Shown here piece by piece: positions 9,307 through 17,828 of a DNA stretch of 32,933 nucleotides. Made by a program: the position numbers and the translations under genes. The notes beneath the pieces were generated by a model. The model saw only the letters and a program-made list of their open reading frames with translations, did no database searches and was not told where the DNA came from. Position 1 is the first letter of the stretch. Every line of letters starts with the position of its first letter. Source of the stretch: Avimonas intestinalis (lineage in GTDB: Bacteria > Bacillota > Clostridia > Oscillospirales > Acutalibacteraceae); assembly GCA_904380375.1 (NCBI GenBank), contig CAJFID010000042.1, positions 1-32,933 of the forward strand. The letters are read 5' to 3'.

Positions 9307-9999
9307 ATGCGAAGTAGTCCAAAAGCACTGGCAAAGGCGCTGTTCTCTGTCGCGGCGGCGTTGTGCGGTCTCCTGGGGAGCGGGATGTCGGCCTTAGCGG
9401 CGGATATCCCGGTGCAGGTATCCGCACAATTAACCGGGAACACCGTTTCCGTGACAGGCACCGTGCAGGAAGAGGCGGTGACCCGGGTGGGCGTCCTCAT
9501 TTTGGAGAAGGATGCGGACCTGGACGCACCGGGCCCGGAGGACATCGTCTATGTCAACGAATACGAGCTGGGGGCGGAAAAGGCTTTCTCTTTTTCAGCG
9601 GAGCTCCCGGGGGCCGATTTGCAGCAGTACATCCTGAGGATCGGCGGGGACAACGGCCTGCTGTACCAGCGGCTGCTTAATGGCAGTGAAATCCCGGCTC
9701 CCTCCGGCACAACCGCGGGCGAACCCTCCGCCACGGAGCCGGAGCCGGGCGAAACGACGGCGTCTTCTGCGGAATCCGGCGAAACCAGCCCTTCGAGCAG
9801 CGTTTCCGGTGAGACGACTGCGAGCGGGACGGCCCCGGAAACGGAAGCCCAGCCGACTTCCTCCGCCCCTGCGGCCGGCGGGGATGGCGCGCAGACGGGG
9901 GACGGCTTCCAACCGGCCCTGTGGATAACGGTTTGTGCATCCGCGCTGTTCGTGGCGGCGGTCGTGGTTCTGCTGAAGAAAAAGGAGGGGGCCAAATAA
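9307..9999 (+). CDS. Secreted, C-terminally anchored small surface protein
   Basis: 230-aa exported protein of unknown function. Signal peptide about residues 1-31 (cleavage plausible after SALAA), a beta-rich Ig-like domain about 32-130 (VQVSAQLTGNTVSVTG, then LEKDADLDAPGPEDIVYVNE), a low-complexity Ser/Thr/Glu/Pro stretch about 131-193, then AQTGD (195-199), a hydrophobic segment 204-223 and a KKK tail. The last part has the layout of a cell-wall sorting signal with a QTGD-type motif used by some Clostridia sortases instead of LPxTG; a plain membrane anchor is the alternative. ATG 9307 follows AGAGAGGA. Its TAA is directly followed by the ATG of the 1888-aa gene, whose ribosome site lies in this gene, so the two are coupled and probably act together, perhaps with this protein tethering or presenting its partner. 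Confidence 0.8.
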   Translation: MRSSPKALAKALFSVAAALCGLLGSGMSALAADIPVQVSAQLTGNTVSVTGTVQEEAVTRVGVLILEKDADLDAPGPEDIVYVNEYELGAEKAFSFSAELPGADLQQYILRIGGDNGLLYQRLLNGSEIPAPSGTTAGEPSATEPEPGETTASSAESGETSPSSSVSGETTASGTAPETEAQPTSSAPAAGGDGAQTGDGFQPALWITVCASALFVAAVVVLLKKKEGAK

Positions 10000-12900
10000 A
10001 TGAATAAGGCAATTAAGCAAACGGCGGCCGCCTGCCTGGCAGCGGTCCAAATTGCGGCGCTGCTGCCGGTTCAGGCTTTTGCGCAGGCTGCCGATAACCT
10101 TCCCAACAGCGGCAGGAACACCACCTATATGGGGCTGACGCTCTATACCGGGCAGGTCCACTCCCACACCTCCCTGAGCGACGGCGTAGAGCTGCCGGAG
10201 GATGCGTACGAGCATGTCCGGGAGACGACCACGCTCGATTTCTTCGGGGTGACAGACCATGACGTATGCCTTGACTACCGCAATGGGGACGACTATCTGA
10301 CCGACGTCAACGACGCTCTGTCCGATGATTGGCGCTTCCTGCACGAAACCGCCGACCGGTATAACGAGGACGGGGAATTCGTCACCATCGCCGGCGAGGA
10401 AATCACCTGGTATGACCAGAGCGGCCACATGAATCTGTACAACACGGACTGGAAGGTAACGGCCTTTGCCAAAACCCGCTGGGATTGGGTGGGCAGCGGC
10501 GATGTGAAGTACGACCTTCCCACCTTCTATGCCCGGCTCGCCCAGGATCCGGAGGCTATCGCCCAGTTCAACCACCCCGATCCGGAAGGGAAGGGCGATT
10601 TCTGGACCTTTACCCACTACACCAAAGAGGCGGACGCCCAGCTGAACCTGTTTGAGTACAAAGTGGCGCGCTATCTGCCCACCTTCCAGAACTGCCTTGA
10701 TGCGGGGTGGCACGTCAGCCCGACCTGGAACGGCGACGAGCACAGCGCCACCTGGGGCGACAGCGCGCCGCGCACCGGTATCTGGACCGATTCCAAAACC
10801 AGAGAAGGGCTGTACAAGGCCTTCCGGGAACGCTCGACGTATTCGACCCTTGACGCGAACTTTGAGCTGATTTTCTCGGCGAACGGACAGTTCATGGGTT
10901 CCATCCTGTCCGGAGATACCACCAAGTTTGAGATGTATGCCAAGCTGTACGACCCAGACGCTACCGACCTGATTGACAACGTGGTCATTTACTCCAATCA
11001 GAGAAAGATCGTCAAGCAGTGGGACAATGTAAACTCCAACCTGCTTGAGATCAGCGAAACCTTTGACTGCGCCGACGGGGATTATTTCTTCATCGTGGTC
11101 AACGAGGCGGACGGGGAGCAGATCGTTTCGGCGCCCATGTGGATCGGCGAAACGACGCGGGGCACCAACTTTGCGCCGGAAATCACGGTGAACGGCACGG
11201 TTCCGGAAACGGTGGCGATCAACCAGCCGGTGTCAATCCCCACCGCCACGGCGATGGACGACAGCGACGGGGAGCGCGAGGTTACGGTGGACGTCCTCAA
11301 TTCCGAGGGCGTTGTGGAGATCGTGGACGGCACTTTCACCCCCGATTCCTATGATGACTATTTTATCCGCTACCGTGCAAAGGACAGCACCGGCAGCACC
11401 CGGGTGGAGCTGCTGCGCACCACGGTGGACCGCAGCGATATGCAGGCGGATGTCATTTTCGGCCAGTTTGCCCCGGTGGCCAGCGTGGGCGAAACGGCAG
11501 ATGAGGTCGGAATCAACGTCGTGACCGATCCCGCCCTGCTCACCGCCTACCTTGAGGTAGCGCCCGCCTCGGACGAGGGCTGGGACAACGCCCAGATCAT
11601 CGCGTCGGAGGAAACCACCATGCAGCTGGAAATTGCCAGTGAGCTCGACGCCTCCGATTATGAGGACCCGATTACGGATAAGCCGCTGCGCAGCCACGAG
11701 TTTGACCTGACCGGCCTTACCCCAGGGACGGCTTATAAGTACCGGCTCGGCGTTTCGGCCGACGGCGGCTGGACCAGCAAGGAATACACCTTCACCACCG
11801 CCCAGCCCGACGGGGAAGCCTCCCTCTACATCATGGGGGATCTGCAGGTCCCCGGCACCGAGCAAAGCGAATATGAGCTGTTCAACGCTATGCTGGCCAC
11901 CCTCAAAGAGAAGGAGCCGGATGCCTCCGTAATGGTGCAGCTGGGCGACTTCGTGGACAACGCGGCCAAGTACGAATATTGGAAGTCGCTGAGCGACTAT
12001 GTGCTGGAGGACCTGGGGCTGCTCACCTCTACCATGAGCGGCAACCACGAGACCTATAACGACCTCAACCTGGCCCACAGCCATACCGATTCCCCCTATT
12101 CCGGCAGCTCCACCTTTACCAAGATGTATAACCTGCCCGAGAACGGCAGCGCCCTCGGGGAAAGCAATTACTCCTATGACATCGGCGAGATGCACATCGC
12201 CGTGCTCAATTCCACCACCGCGCTGGATGAACAGCTGGAATGGCTGGAGCAGGACATGCGGGCGACCGACAAGCCCTGGCGGATCGTCATGGGGCATTAC
12301 CCCTATTTCGGCTCCCGCCACAGCACCGATTCCGGTATGGCCGAGGAGCGGGAAAAGGTGGCCAAGGCCTGCCAGCAGCTGGGCGTGAGCTTGTATATCG
12401 GCGGGCATGACCATGTCTATAAGCGGACCACCATCCGCGACGGCGTGACCACCAACGATCCGGAAGATAGGAACCAGGGGACCACCTTCGTCACCTCCGG
12501 GTCCGCCGGGCCGAAATTCTATGAGAACGAGGAATTTTGGTGGGACAACGTGGTCTATGACGAGGACGTGCAGACCGGCATGGTGCTCAGCGCCGACGAG
12601 GACAGCCTGACCCTGACTACCTACACCACCGAAGGGGAGGTCGTGGACAGCTTCACCCTGGGCCACGCGCAGGGCCTGTTTGAGCTCAGCTCCACCGACA
12701 TTAAGGGCAAGCAGTGGAACGGCATCGGCCTTCTGGCGACGGAAGATGCGCGCGAAACCGTCACCGTGGTGGCCGCCAAGTATACGGAAGACGAAAGCGA
12801 GCTGCTGGAGTTCCGGACCGTGGACGTCACCCTTGAGCGCAAGGGCAAGGAGCAATATGTGGCCTTTGCCTCACCCATTGCCTTTGATTCCTCAAACGTG

Positions 12901-15666
12901 CTCAAGGTGATGGTCTGGAGCGGGCTGGATACGGCCCAGCCGGTCCTGCAGGCCCAGACCCTGCGCAAGGGGATGAAGGGCTTCGGCACCGAAGAGCAGC
13001 CCTACGAGATTTATACCTGGGATGATTTTGGCAACCTCGCCTATGAGCCGTCGGCCCACTTCCGGCTGATGAACGACCTTCAGCTGGACGGCACCGTCCG
13101 TGCCCAGCTGGCCTCCGGCGGTGTGAATTTTACCGGCGTATTTGACGGCGGCGGACATACCATCAGCGGCTTCCAGGCAGACCCGAGTAAAGGCTCCGGC
13201 CTGTTTGCCACCAACGACGGCGTGATCCGCAACCTGTCGGTCGTGGGCGCGGTGGAATCCGACACGAGCACGGCCGGGATCCTGTGCGACCTCAACCGCG
13301 GCACCATTGAAAGCTGCTACGTCAGCGGTACCATCACCGCCCCCTCTCGGGTCGGAGGGATGGTCGGCGATTCCTACGGAACCGTCCGGGACTGCTACTC
13401 AACGGCGGCGGTGCATTCCCTGGGCACAGAGGCCGGCGGCGTGGTCGGCCTGGGCATGGAGGGCAGCGTGACCGAACGCTGCTATTCAACGGGGACCGTC
13501 GCCGCGGATTCCAAGAATGCGGGCGGCGTGGTCGGTTACGGCTACACCGGGACCGTCGTGCGGGACTGCCTGGCGCTGAACGACCGGGTGAACGGGAACA
13601 CCTATTCCAACCGTGTGGTGGGACGCATCAAATCCGGGCATACCCCCGTGCTGGAGAACAACTACGGCAGCGTGAAGGTCATGGTGACGGCCGAGCAGCA
13701 GGGGGTGGCATCCGTCACCACCGAAAAGGGCGCTACCGCTACCCTGGCCCAGATCAAAGACCAGGCCTTTTATCAGGAAACCCTGGGCTGGGATTTTGAG
13801 ACCGTCTGGCAGTGGGATGAAAACGGGGAGCGGCCGGTGCTGCGGATGCTTCCGGAAGCCATTGCTCCGGGAGAGGAAGAGCAGAAGCCGTCCCTGCCGC
13901 AGGATGAGAACGGGTATTATGAAATCGGCAGCGCCGCCGATCTGGCGGTGATCTCCGAGTTCCCCGAAGAAAATTATGTCCTGACGGCGGACATTACCCT
14001 TACGGAACCCATGTCCCCGCTGTGCGCCGAGCTGCAGTTTATGGGCATCCTTGACGGCGCGGGCCATACCATCTACGGTTACACCTCCACCGAAGGCGGC
14101 CTCATCCATGTGAACGCGGGCACCATCCAAAACCTTGGCATGGTGGGTGCCAACATCCAGGCGCCGGCTGCCTCCAACATCGGGATCCTGTGCAACACCA
14201 ACGGCGGAACCATAGAAAGCTGCTATACCACCGGCTCGATTTCCGGGCAGGCGACGACGGGAGGCGTGGTCGGTTATCTCAACGGCACCATCCGCGACTG
14301 CTACTCGACCGCGCGGGTAAGCAGCAGCGGCCGCCAGGCCGGCGGCGTCGTGGGGATTTCCGGCCGGGGCAGCACGACAGAGCGATGCTATGCCACCGGC
14401 GCCGTCTCGGCGGACGCCAATGCCGGCGGGATCACCGGCTACACCTATGCGACCACCAACGTAAGCGGCAACTTTGCCTTGAACGCTTCTGTAACCGCTC
14501 CCACGCAGTACGGGCATCGGGTAGCGGCCAGAACCCTCGGCAGCGAAATCGCCAATATCGGCATCAACTTTGCCTGGGCGGATATGCCGGTATCTCAGAC
14601 GGAGGAGAGCGACACCCGGTTCGCCTCCCTGATGGGAGAAGGAAAAAGCCTGGAGGAAATGCACGCCGAGGATACCTTTAAAACCGGCCTCGGCTGGGAC
14701 TTTGAAACCGTCTGGCAGTGGGACGAAACGGCGCAGCGCCCGGTTTTGAGGGGCTGCACTGAAAAGACGGGTGAGAAACCAGCCCTGACGCAAGACGAGA
14801 ACGGCTACTACCAGATTTCTTCCGCTGGGGATCTGGCCCAGATTTCCAAATTCCCGGAGGAAAATTACATCCTGACAAAGGATATTGATCTGACCGGGGA
14901 GACGGTGGAACAGCTCTGCCAGGCGACGCCCTTTTCCGGGGTGTTCGACGGCGCGGGCTACCGGCTGCTGAACTTCACCTCAAACACCGGCGGCCTGTTT
15001 AAGGAAAACGCCGGGACCATCCGCCGGCTGGGGATTGTCCAGGCCTCCGTAACTGCCGGCTATGACAGGGCGGGCATCCTCTGCGACGTCAGCAGCGGCC
15101 TCATAGAGGAATGCTACACCACCGGCAGCATCACCGGCGCTTCCACCCAGGGCGGCATCGTCGGCTACCTCAACGGCACCCTCTCCAACTGCTACTCCGA
15201 GGCGGATGTCACCGTAAACAGCGGCCGGTATGCCGGCGGGCTGGTAGGCATCTCGGGCAGAGGAACCAACAGCGTGATCGAAAACGGCTATGCCACCGGC
15301 GCCGTCACCGTGGAAGGCGATCAAAGCGCCGGCGGGATCACCGGCTATACCTACAGCGACAGCACGGTGAAAAACTGCTTTGCGCTGAATGCTTCGGTTA
15401 CGGCAAGCAGCTATGCCCACCGGATTGCGGCCCGGACCCTGGGAAGCGAAGTGGCGACGCTGGAAAACAACTTCGCGCTGGTTGACATGCCGGTTAACAC
15501 CCCGGCCGCCACCGAGGGCCGTACCGCCGGCTGGATGGGCATGGACAAAACCGCCGAGGAGGCCCATCGGCAGGAAACCTTTGCGGATGGCCTCGGCTGG
15601 GATTTCGACAGCGTTTGGCAGTGGGATGCGGCTGCACAGCGGCCGGTGCTGCAATGCTTCGCCTAA
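10000..15666 (+). CDS. Giant exported protein: PHP/CehA-type domain, calcineurin-like phosphoesterase, three GLUG modules
   Basis: 1888 aa. Signal peptide 1-29 (AFAQA). Domain 1, about 45-400: PHP/CehA-McbA-type metallohydrolase with YTGQVHSHTSLSDG (H54, H56, D61), GVTDHD (D86, H87), AGEEITWYDQSGHMN (E133/E134, H143) and FNHPDPEG. Then Ig-like and fibronectin-type segments, including an acid-phosphatase-like N-domain at about 480-605. Domain 2, about 606-880: metallophosphoesterase with MGDLQ (D614), LGDFVDN (D650), GNHE (N682, H683), GHYP (H766) and GGHDHVY (H803, H805); all metal-binding blocks are intact. The rest is three homologous modules ending in VWQWD...RPVL. No sorting signal or membrane anchor at the C-terminus. 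Substrate unknown; phosphate ester hydrolysis outside the cell is inferred from the fold. Start ATG 10000 with AAAGGAGGGGG upstream, coupled to the preceding gene. Confidence 0.87.
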   Translation: MNKAIKQTAAACLAAVQIAALLPVQAFAQAADNLPNSGRNTTYMGLTLYTGQVHSHTSLSDGVELPEDAYEHVRETTTLDFFGVTDHDVCLDYRNGDDYLTDVNDALSDDWRFLHETADRYNEDGEFVTIAGEEITWYDQSGHMNLYNTDWKVTAFAKTRWDWVGSGDVKYDLPTFYARLAQDPEAIAQFNHPDPEGKGDFWTFTHYTKEADAQLNLFEYKVARYLPTFQNCLDAGWHVSPTWNGDEHSATWGDSAPRTGIWTDSKTREGLYKAFRERSTYSTLDANFELIFSANGQFMGSILSGDTTKFEMYAKLYDPDATDLIDNVVIYSNQRKIVKQWDNVNSNLLEISETFDCADGDYFFIVVNEADGEQIVSAPMWIGETTRGTNFAPEITVNGTVPETVAINQPVSIPTATAMDDSDGEREVTVDVLNSEGVVEIVDGTFTPDSYDDYFIRYRAKDSTGSTRVELLRTTVDRSDMQADVIFGQFAPVASVGETADEVGINVVTDPALLTAYLEVAPASDEGWDNAQIIASEETTMQLEIASELDASDYEDPITDKPLRSHEFDLTGLTPGTAYKYRLGVSADGGWTSKEYTFTTAQPDGEASLYIMGDLQVPGTEQSEYELFNAMLATLKEKEPDASVMVQLGDFVDNAAKYEYWKSLSDYVLEDLGLLTSTMSGNHETYNDLNLAHSHTDSPYSGSSTFTKMYNLPENGSALGESNYSYDIGEMHIAVLNSTTALDEQLEWLEQDMRATDKPWRIVMGHYPYFGSRHSTDSGMAEEREKVAKACQQLGVSLYIGGHDHVYKRTTIRDGVTTNDPEDRNQGTTFVTSGSAGPKFYENEEFWWDNVVYDEDVQTGMVLSADEDSLTLTTYTTEGEVVDSFTLGHAQGLFELSSTDIKGKQWNGIGLLATEDARETVTVVAAKYTEDESELLEFRTVDVTLERKGKEQYVAFASPIAFDSSNVLKVMVWSGLDTAQPVLQAQTLRKGMKGFGTEEQPYEIYTWDDFGNLAYEPSAHFRLMNDLQLDGTVRAQLASGGVNFTGVFDGGGHTISGFQADPSKGSGLFATNDGVIRNLSVVGAVESDTSTAGILCDLNRGTIESCYVSGTITAPSRVGGMVGDSYGTVRDCYSTAAVHSLGTEAGGVVGLGMEGSVTERCYSTGTVAADSKNAGGVVGYGYTGTVVRDCLALNDRVNGNTYSNRVVGRIKSGHTPVLENNYGSVKVMVTAEQQGVASVTTEKGATATLAQIKDQAFYQETLGWDFETVWQWDENGERPVLRMLPEAIAPGEEEQKPSLPQDENGYYEIGSAADLAVISEFPEENYVLTADITLTEPMSPLCAELQFMGILDGAGHTIYGYTSTEGGLIHVNAGTIQNLGMVGANIQAPAASNIGILCNTNGGTIESCYTTGSISGQATTGGVVGYLNGTIRDCYSTARVSSSGRQAGGVVGISGRGSTTERCYATGAVSADANAGGITGYTYATTNVSGNFALNASVTAPTQYGHRVAARTLGSEIANIGINFAWADMPVSQTEESDTRFASLMGEGKSLEEMHAEDTFKTGLGWDFETVWQWDETAQRPVLRGCTEKTGEKPALTQDENGYYQISSAGDLAQISKFPEENYILTKDIDLTGETVEQLCQATPFSGVFDGAGYRLLNFTSNTGGLFKENAGTIRRLGIVQASVTAGYDRAGILCDVSSGLIEECYTTGSITGASTQGGIVGYLNGTLSNCYSEADVTVNSGRYAGGLVGISGRGTNSVIENGYATGAVTVEGDQSAGGITGYTYSDSTVKNCFALNASVTASSYAHRIAARTLGSEVATLENNFALVDMPVNTPAATEGRTAGWMGMDKTAEEAHRQETFADGLGWDFDSVWQWDAAAQRPVLQCFA
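12982..15666 (+). repeat. Three tandem GLUG-type protein modules within the giant surface protein
   Basis: Module 1 covers residues about 995-1282 (12982-13846), module 2 about 1301-1584 (13900-14752), module 3 about 1598-1888 (14791-15666). Modules 2 and 3 each begin QDENGYY; all three contain a DGAGH/DGGGH-like start, several GLUG units of the kind AGGVVG...CYSTG, and end GWDFETVWQWD...RPVL. Modules 2 and 3 are closest to each other. Likely a beta-rich stalk or binding region. Confidence 0.85.
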
Positions 15667-16001
15667 TCGTTTCCTACAGGCCTGTGTAATTCCTTCCCCG
15701 CATCTTCTCAAAGCATTGTCACCATGGACGAATGGCAGGAGCGGCAGGGGCCTGTTCCGCGCCTGCTGATGGGGAGGCTGCGCGGGGCACGAACCGGTTC
15801 CCCCTGCAAACTTTGCTCTTGAGAAAAAAGCGCCTTCATGGTACAATGCTTTTGTTTGTATAAGGCTCTTTTTCCATAACGGAAAAAGCCCAAAATGGGC
15901 AAAGCCGAGGCGGCTGGGATGGCTCCGGCCTATGGCACGGGAATGGCGCGCCGCTGCCCAATCCCGGGAACGCTCTGGCATATGAGGAGATGGAAAGATC
16001 A
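15667..16001 (+). other. Intergenic region before ychF, with structured leader
   Basis: 335 bases without a recognisable gene. 15667-15818 shows no clear terminator with a T-run. After the promoter at 15819-15847 the leader of ychF (about 148 nt) contains a hairpin with arms GGCTCTTTTTCC (15863-15874) and GGAAAAAGCC (15880-15889), one base bulged, and GCCC-AAAAT-GGGC next to it. Confidence 0.55.
15819..15847 (+). promoter_or_regulatory. Sigma-A promoter of ychF
   Basis: TTGAGA (15819-15824), 17-bp spacer, TACAAT (15842-15847). Predicted start near 15854. Confidence 0.8.
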
Positions 16002-17096
16002 ATGAAATTAGGAATCGTGGGGCTCCCAAATGTCGGGAAGTCGACCCTGTTCAACGCGATCACCAACGCCGGCGCACAGAGCGCCAACTACCCCTTCTGC
16101 ACCATTGACCCGAACGTGGGCGTCGTCAATGTGCCGGACGAGCGGCTTGACCGCTTGGCGGAGATGTACCATCCGGAGAAGGTCACCCACGCGGTCATTG
16201 AGTTTGTGGACATTGCCGGCCTGGTCAAGGGGGCCAGCAAGGGGGAGGGGCTGGGCAACAAGTTCCTGGCAAACATCCGGGAGGTGGACGCCATCGTCCA
16301 TGTGGTCCGCTGCTTTGAGGACGACGACATCGTCCATGTGGAAGGGAGCATTGATCCCCTGCGGGATATTGAAACCATCAACCTGGAACTGATTTTTGCG
16401 GACATGGAGATGCTGGAGCGCCGGATTGACAAGACCGCCAAAATGCTCAAGGGGGACAAATCCCTTGAACCGGAGCTGGCGTTCCTAAAGCGGGTATACG
16501 CGGCGCTGGAGCAGGGGCTCCCGGCCCGGTCGGTCGAGTGTACGCCCGAGGAGGAAGCGATCCTCGCCGCCGTGGCGCTGCTGACCAAGAAGCCGGTGAT
16601 CTACGCCGCCAACCTGAGCGAGGCGGATTTTACGGGGGATATTGAGAAAAACCAGAATTACCAAAAGGTCAAGGAGCTGGCCGCCAAAGAAAACGCCGAG
16701 GTGCTGCCCATCTGCGCCCAGCTGGAGGCCGATATCGCCGGCATGTCGGAAGAGGATAAGGCGCTGTTCCTGTCGGAGCTGCATCTGGACCACTCGGGCC
16801 TGGACCGGCTGATCCAGGCGAGCTACCGCCTGCTGGGGCTCATCTCCTATCTTACCGCCGGCACGCCGGAGGTGCGGGCGTGGACCATCACCAAGGGGAC
16901 CCGCGCTCCCCAGGCGGCGGGCAAGATCCACTCCGATTTTGAGCGCGGCTTCATCCGAGCCGAGGTGGTTTCCTACGACGACCTGATGGCCTGCGGCTCG
17001 ATGACCGCGGCCAAGGAAAAGGGGCTTGTCCGTTCGGAGGGCAAGGACTATGTGATGCAGGACGGGGATATCGTCCTGTTCCGTTTCAACGTATAA
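16002..17096 (+). CDS. ychF: Redox-regulated ATPase YchF (Obg-family)
   Basis: 364-aa cytoplasmic P-loop protein of the Obg/TRAFAC group that hydrolyses ATP rather than GTP and associates with ribosomes. Visible: P-loop GLPNVGKST (residues 7-15), NYPFCTIDPNVG (switch I region), VDIAGLVKGASKGEGLGNKFL (switch II, G3 with the family's leucine in place of the usual catalytic residue), YAANLSE at the place of the G4 motif where NxxE replaces the GTP-specific NKxD, a coiled-coil insertion about 130-200, and the TGS domain at the C-terminus (TAGTPEVRAWTITKGTRAPQAAGKIHSDFERGFI onward). I prefer ATG 16002 (MKLGIVGLP), the canonical start, with GAGGAG at 15984-15989; ATG 15990 touches that site. Transcribed alone from 15819-15847. 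Confidence 0.97.
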   Translation: MKLGIVGLPNVGKSTLFNAITNAGAQSANYPFCTIDPNVGVVNVPDERLDRLAEMYHPEKVTHAVIEFVDIAGLVKGASKGEGLGNKFLANIREVDAIVHVVRCFEDDDIVHVEGSIDPLRDIETINLELIFADMEMLERRIDKTAKMLKGDKSLEPELAFLKRVYAALEQGLPARSVECTPEEEAILAAVALLTKKPVIYAANLSEADFTGDIEKNQNYQKVKELAAKENAEVLPICAQLEADIAGMSEEDKALFLSELHLDHSGLDRLIQASYRLLGLISYLTAGTPEVRAWTITKGTRAPQAAGKIHSDFERGFIRAEVVSYDDLMACGSMTAAKEKGLVRSEGKDYVMQDGDIVLFRFNV

Positions 17097-17111
17097 GTCG
17101 AATTATACCCA

Positions 17112-17179
17112 GGAAAGGGGACGCCGGAAAGGCGCTGCAAAATGTCTCATTTTACGGCGGCTTGGGGCGTCCCCTTTCC
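17112..17179 (+). terminator. Nested hairpin after ychF, probable terminator
   Basis: GGAAAGGGGACGCC (17112-17125) pairs perfectly with GGCGTCCCCTTTCC (17166-17179). The 40-nt loop holds a second stem, AAAATG / CATTTT around TCT. Only a weak T-run follows (CCCTTTACG), so termination efficiency is uncertain; the structure may protect the ychF mRNA end. Confidence 0.55.
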
Positions 17180-17290
17180 CTTTACGCGGGATACGGGGGC
17201 GGCACGCCGTCGCCGCTTTCCGCGAGATGGCCTGGCATTGTCAAGCAGATGCCGGGATTTATCAAAATATAGACAAATTTTTACGCGAAG

Positions 17291-17318
17291 TGAATGATTT
17301 CCCGTTTCCGATCGTGTT
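17291..17318 (+). promoter_or_regulatory. Candidate ECF-type autoregulatory promoter
   Basis: TGAATG (17291-17296), 16-bp spacer, CGTGTT (17313-17318), followed by ATAG. This is the form of ECF promoters in Firmicutes (TGAAAC-like -35, CGT-starting -10). It lies about 20 bp before the sigma gene, so the sigma factor probably drives its own operon. Confidence 0.6.
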
Positions 17319-17339
17319 ATAGATGAGGAGGTGGGGGGA

Positions 17340-17828
17340 GTGAATGTCGGGACGGACGACCGGCAGGCCGCCGGCGGCCGGATTGTGGCCTGCTATGCGG
17401 ATATGCTGTTCCGGGTCGCGGTGCATTACCTGAAAAACCGGGAGGACGCGGAGGACGTAGTGCACGATGCCCTGCTGCGCTGGCTGGAAAAAGCGCCGGT
17501 TTTCCGGGATGCCGAGCATGAAAAAGCGTGGTTTATCCGAGTGGCTGTCAATCTCTGCAAGGACAGGCGCAAAAGCGCCTCCTTCACCCGCCGAGCCCCT
17601 CTGGATCACTGCGCTAAGCTGGCAGCGGAGCCGGCCCCTTCCCTCCTTCGGGAGGTGCTGGACCTTCCGCCGAGGTACAGCACCCTGCTGTACCTCCACT
17701 ATTACGAGGGCTACAGCGTGCGGGAGATCGCCGGGATGCTGGGCAAGGGGGAGCGGGCGGTGCAGTCGCAGCTCTACCGGGCGCGGCAGAGGCTGAAACA
17801 GGAAATGGAGGAAAGCGAGGATGGATGA
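17340..17828 (+). CDS. ECF-type RNA polymerase sigma factor
   Basis: 162-aa sigma-70 family protein of the extracytoplasmic-function type, with only regions 2 and 4. Region 2, about residues 10-80: IVACYADMLFRVAVHYLKN, then REDAEDVVHDALLRWLEKAP and KAWFIRVAVNLCKD. Region 4, about 100-158: LPPRYSTLLYLHYYEGYSVR with the HTH EIAGMLGKGERAVQSQLYRARQRLK. Start chosen at GTG 17340 because GAGGAGG (17325-17331) is 8 bp upstream; GTG 17331 lies within that site. The gene overlaps the next by 8 bp, so the membrane protein downstream is its probable anti-sigma factor. The signal is likely sensed outside the cell by that partner. Confidence 0.92.
   Translation: MNVGTDDRQAAGGRIVACYADMLFRVAVHYLKNREDAEDVVHDALLRWLEKAPVFRDAEHEKAWFIRVAVNLCKDRRKSASFTRRAPLDHCAKLAAEPAPSLLREVLDLPPRYSTLLYLHYYEGYSVREIAGMLGKGERAVQSQLYRARQRLKQEMEESEDG

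Noticed and set aside
11233..12855. 540-aa antisense frame within the giant surface protein, and a similar one at 13486-14793
   Set aside because: Shadows of the conserved plus-strand domains; His/Val/Gly/Arg-rich nonsense without motifs.
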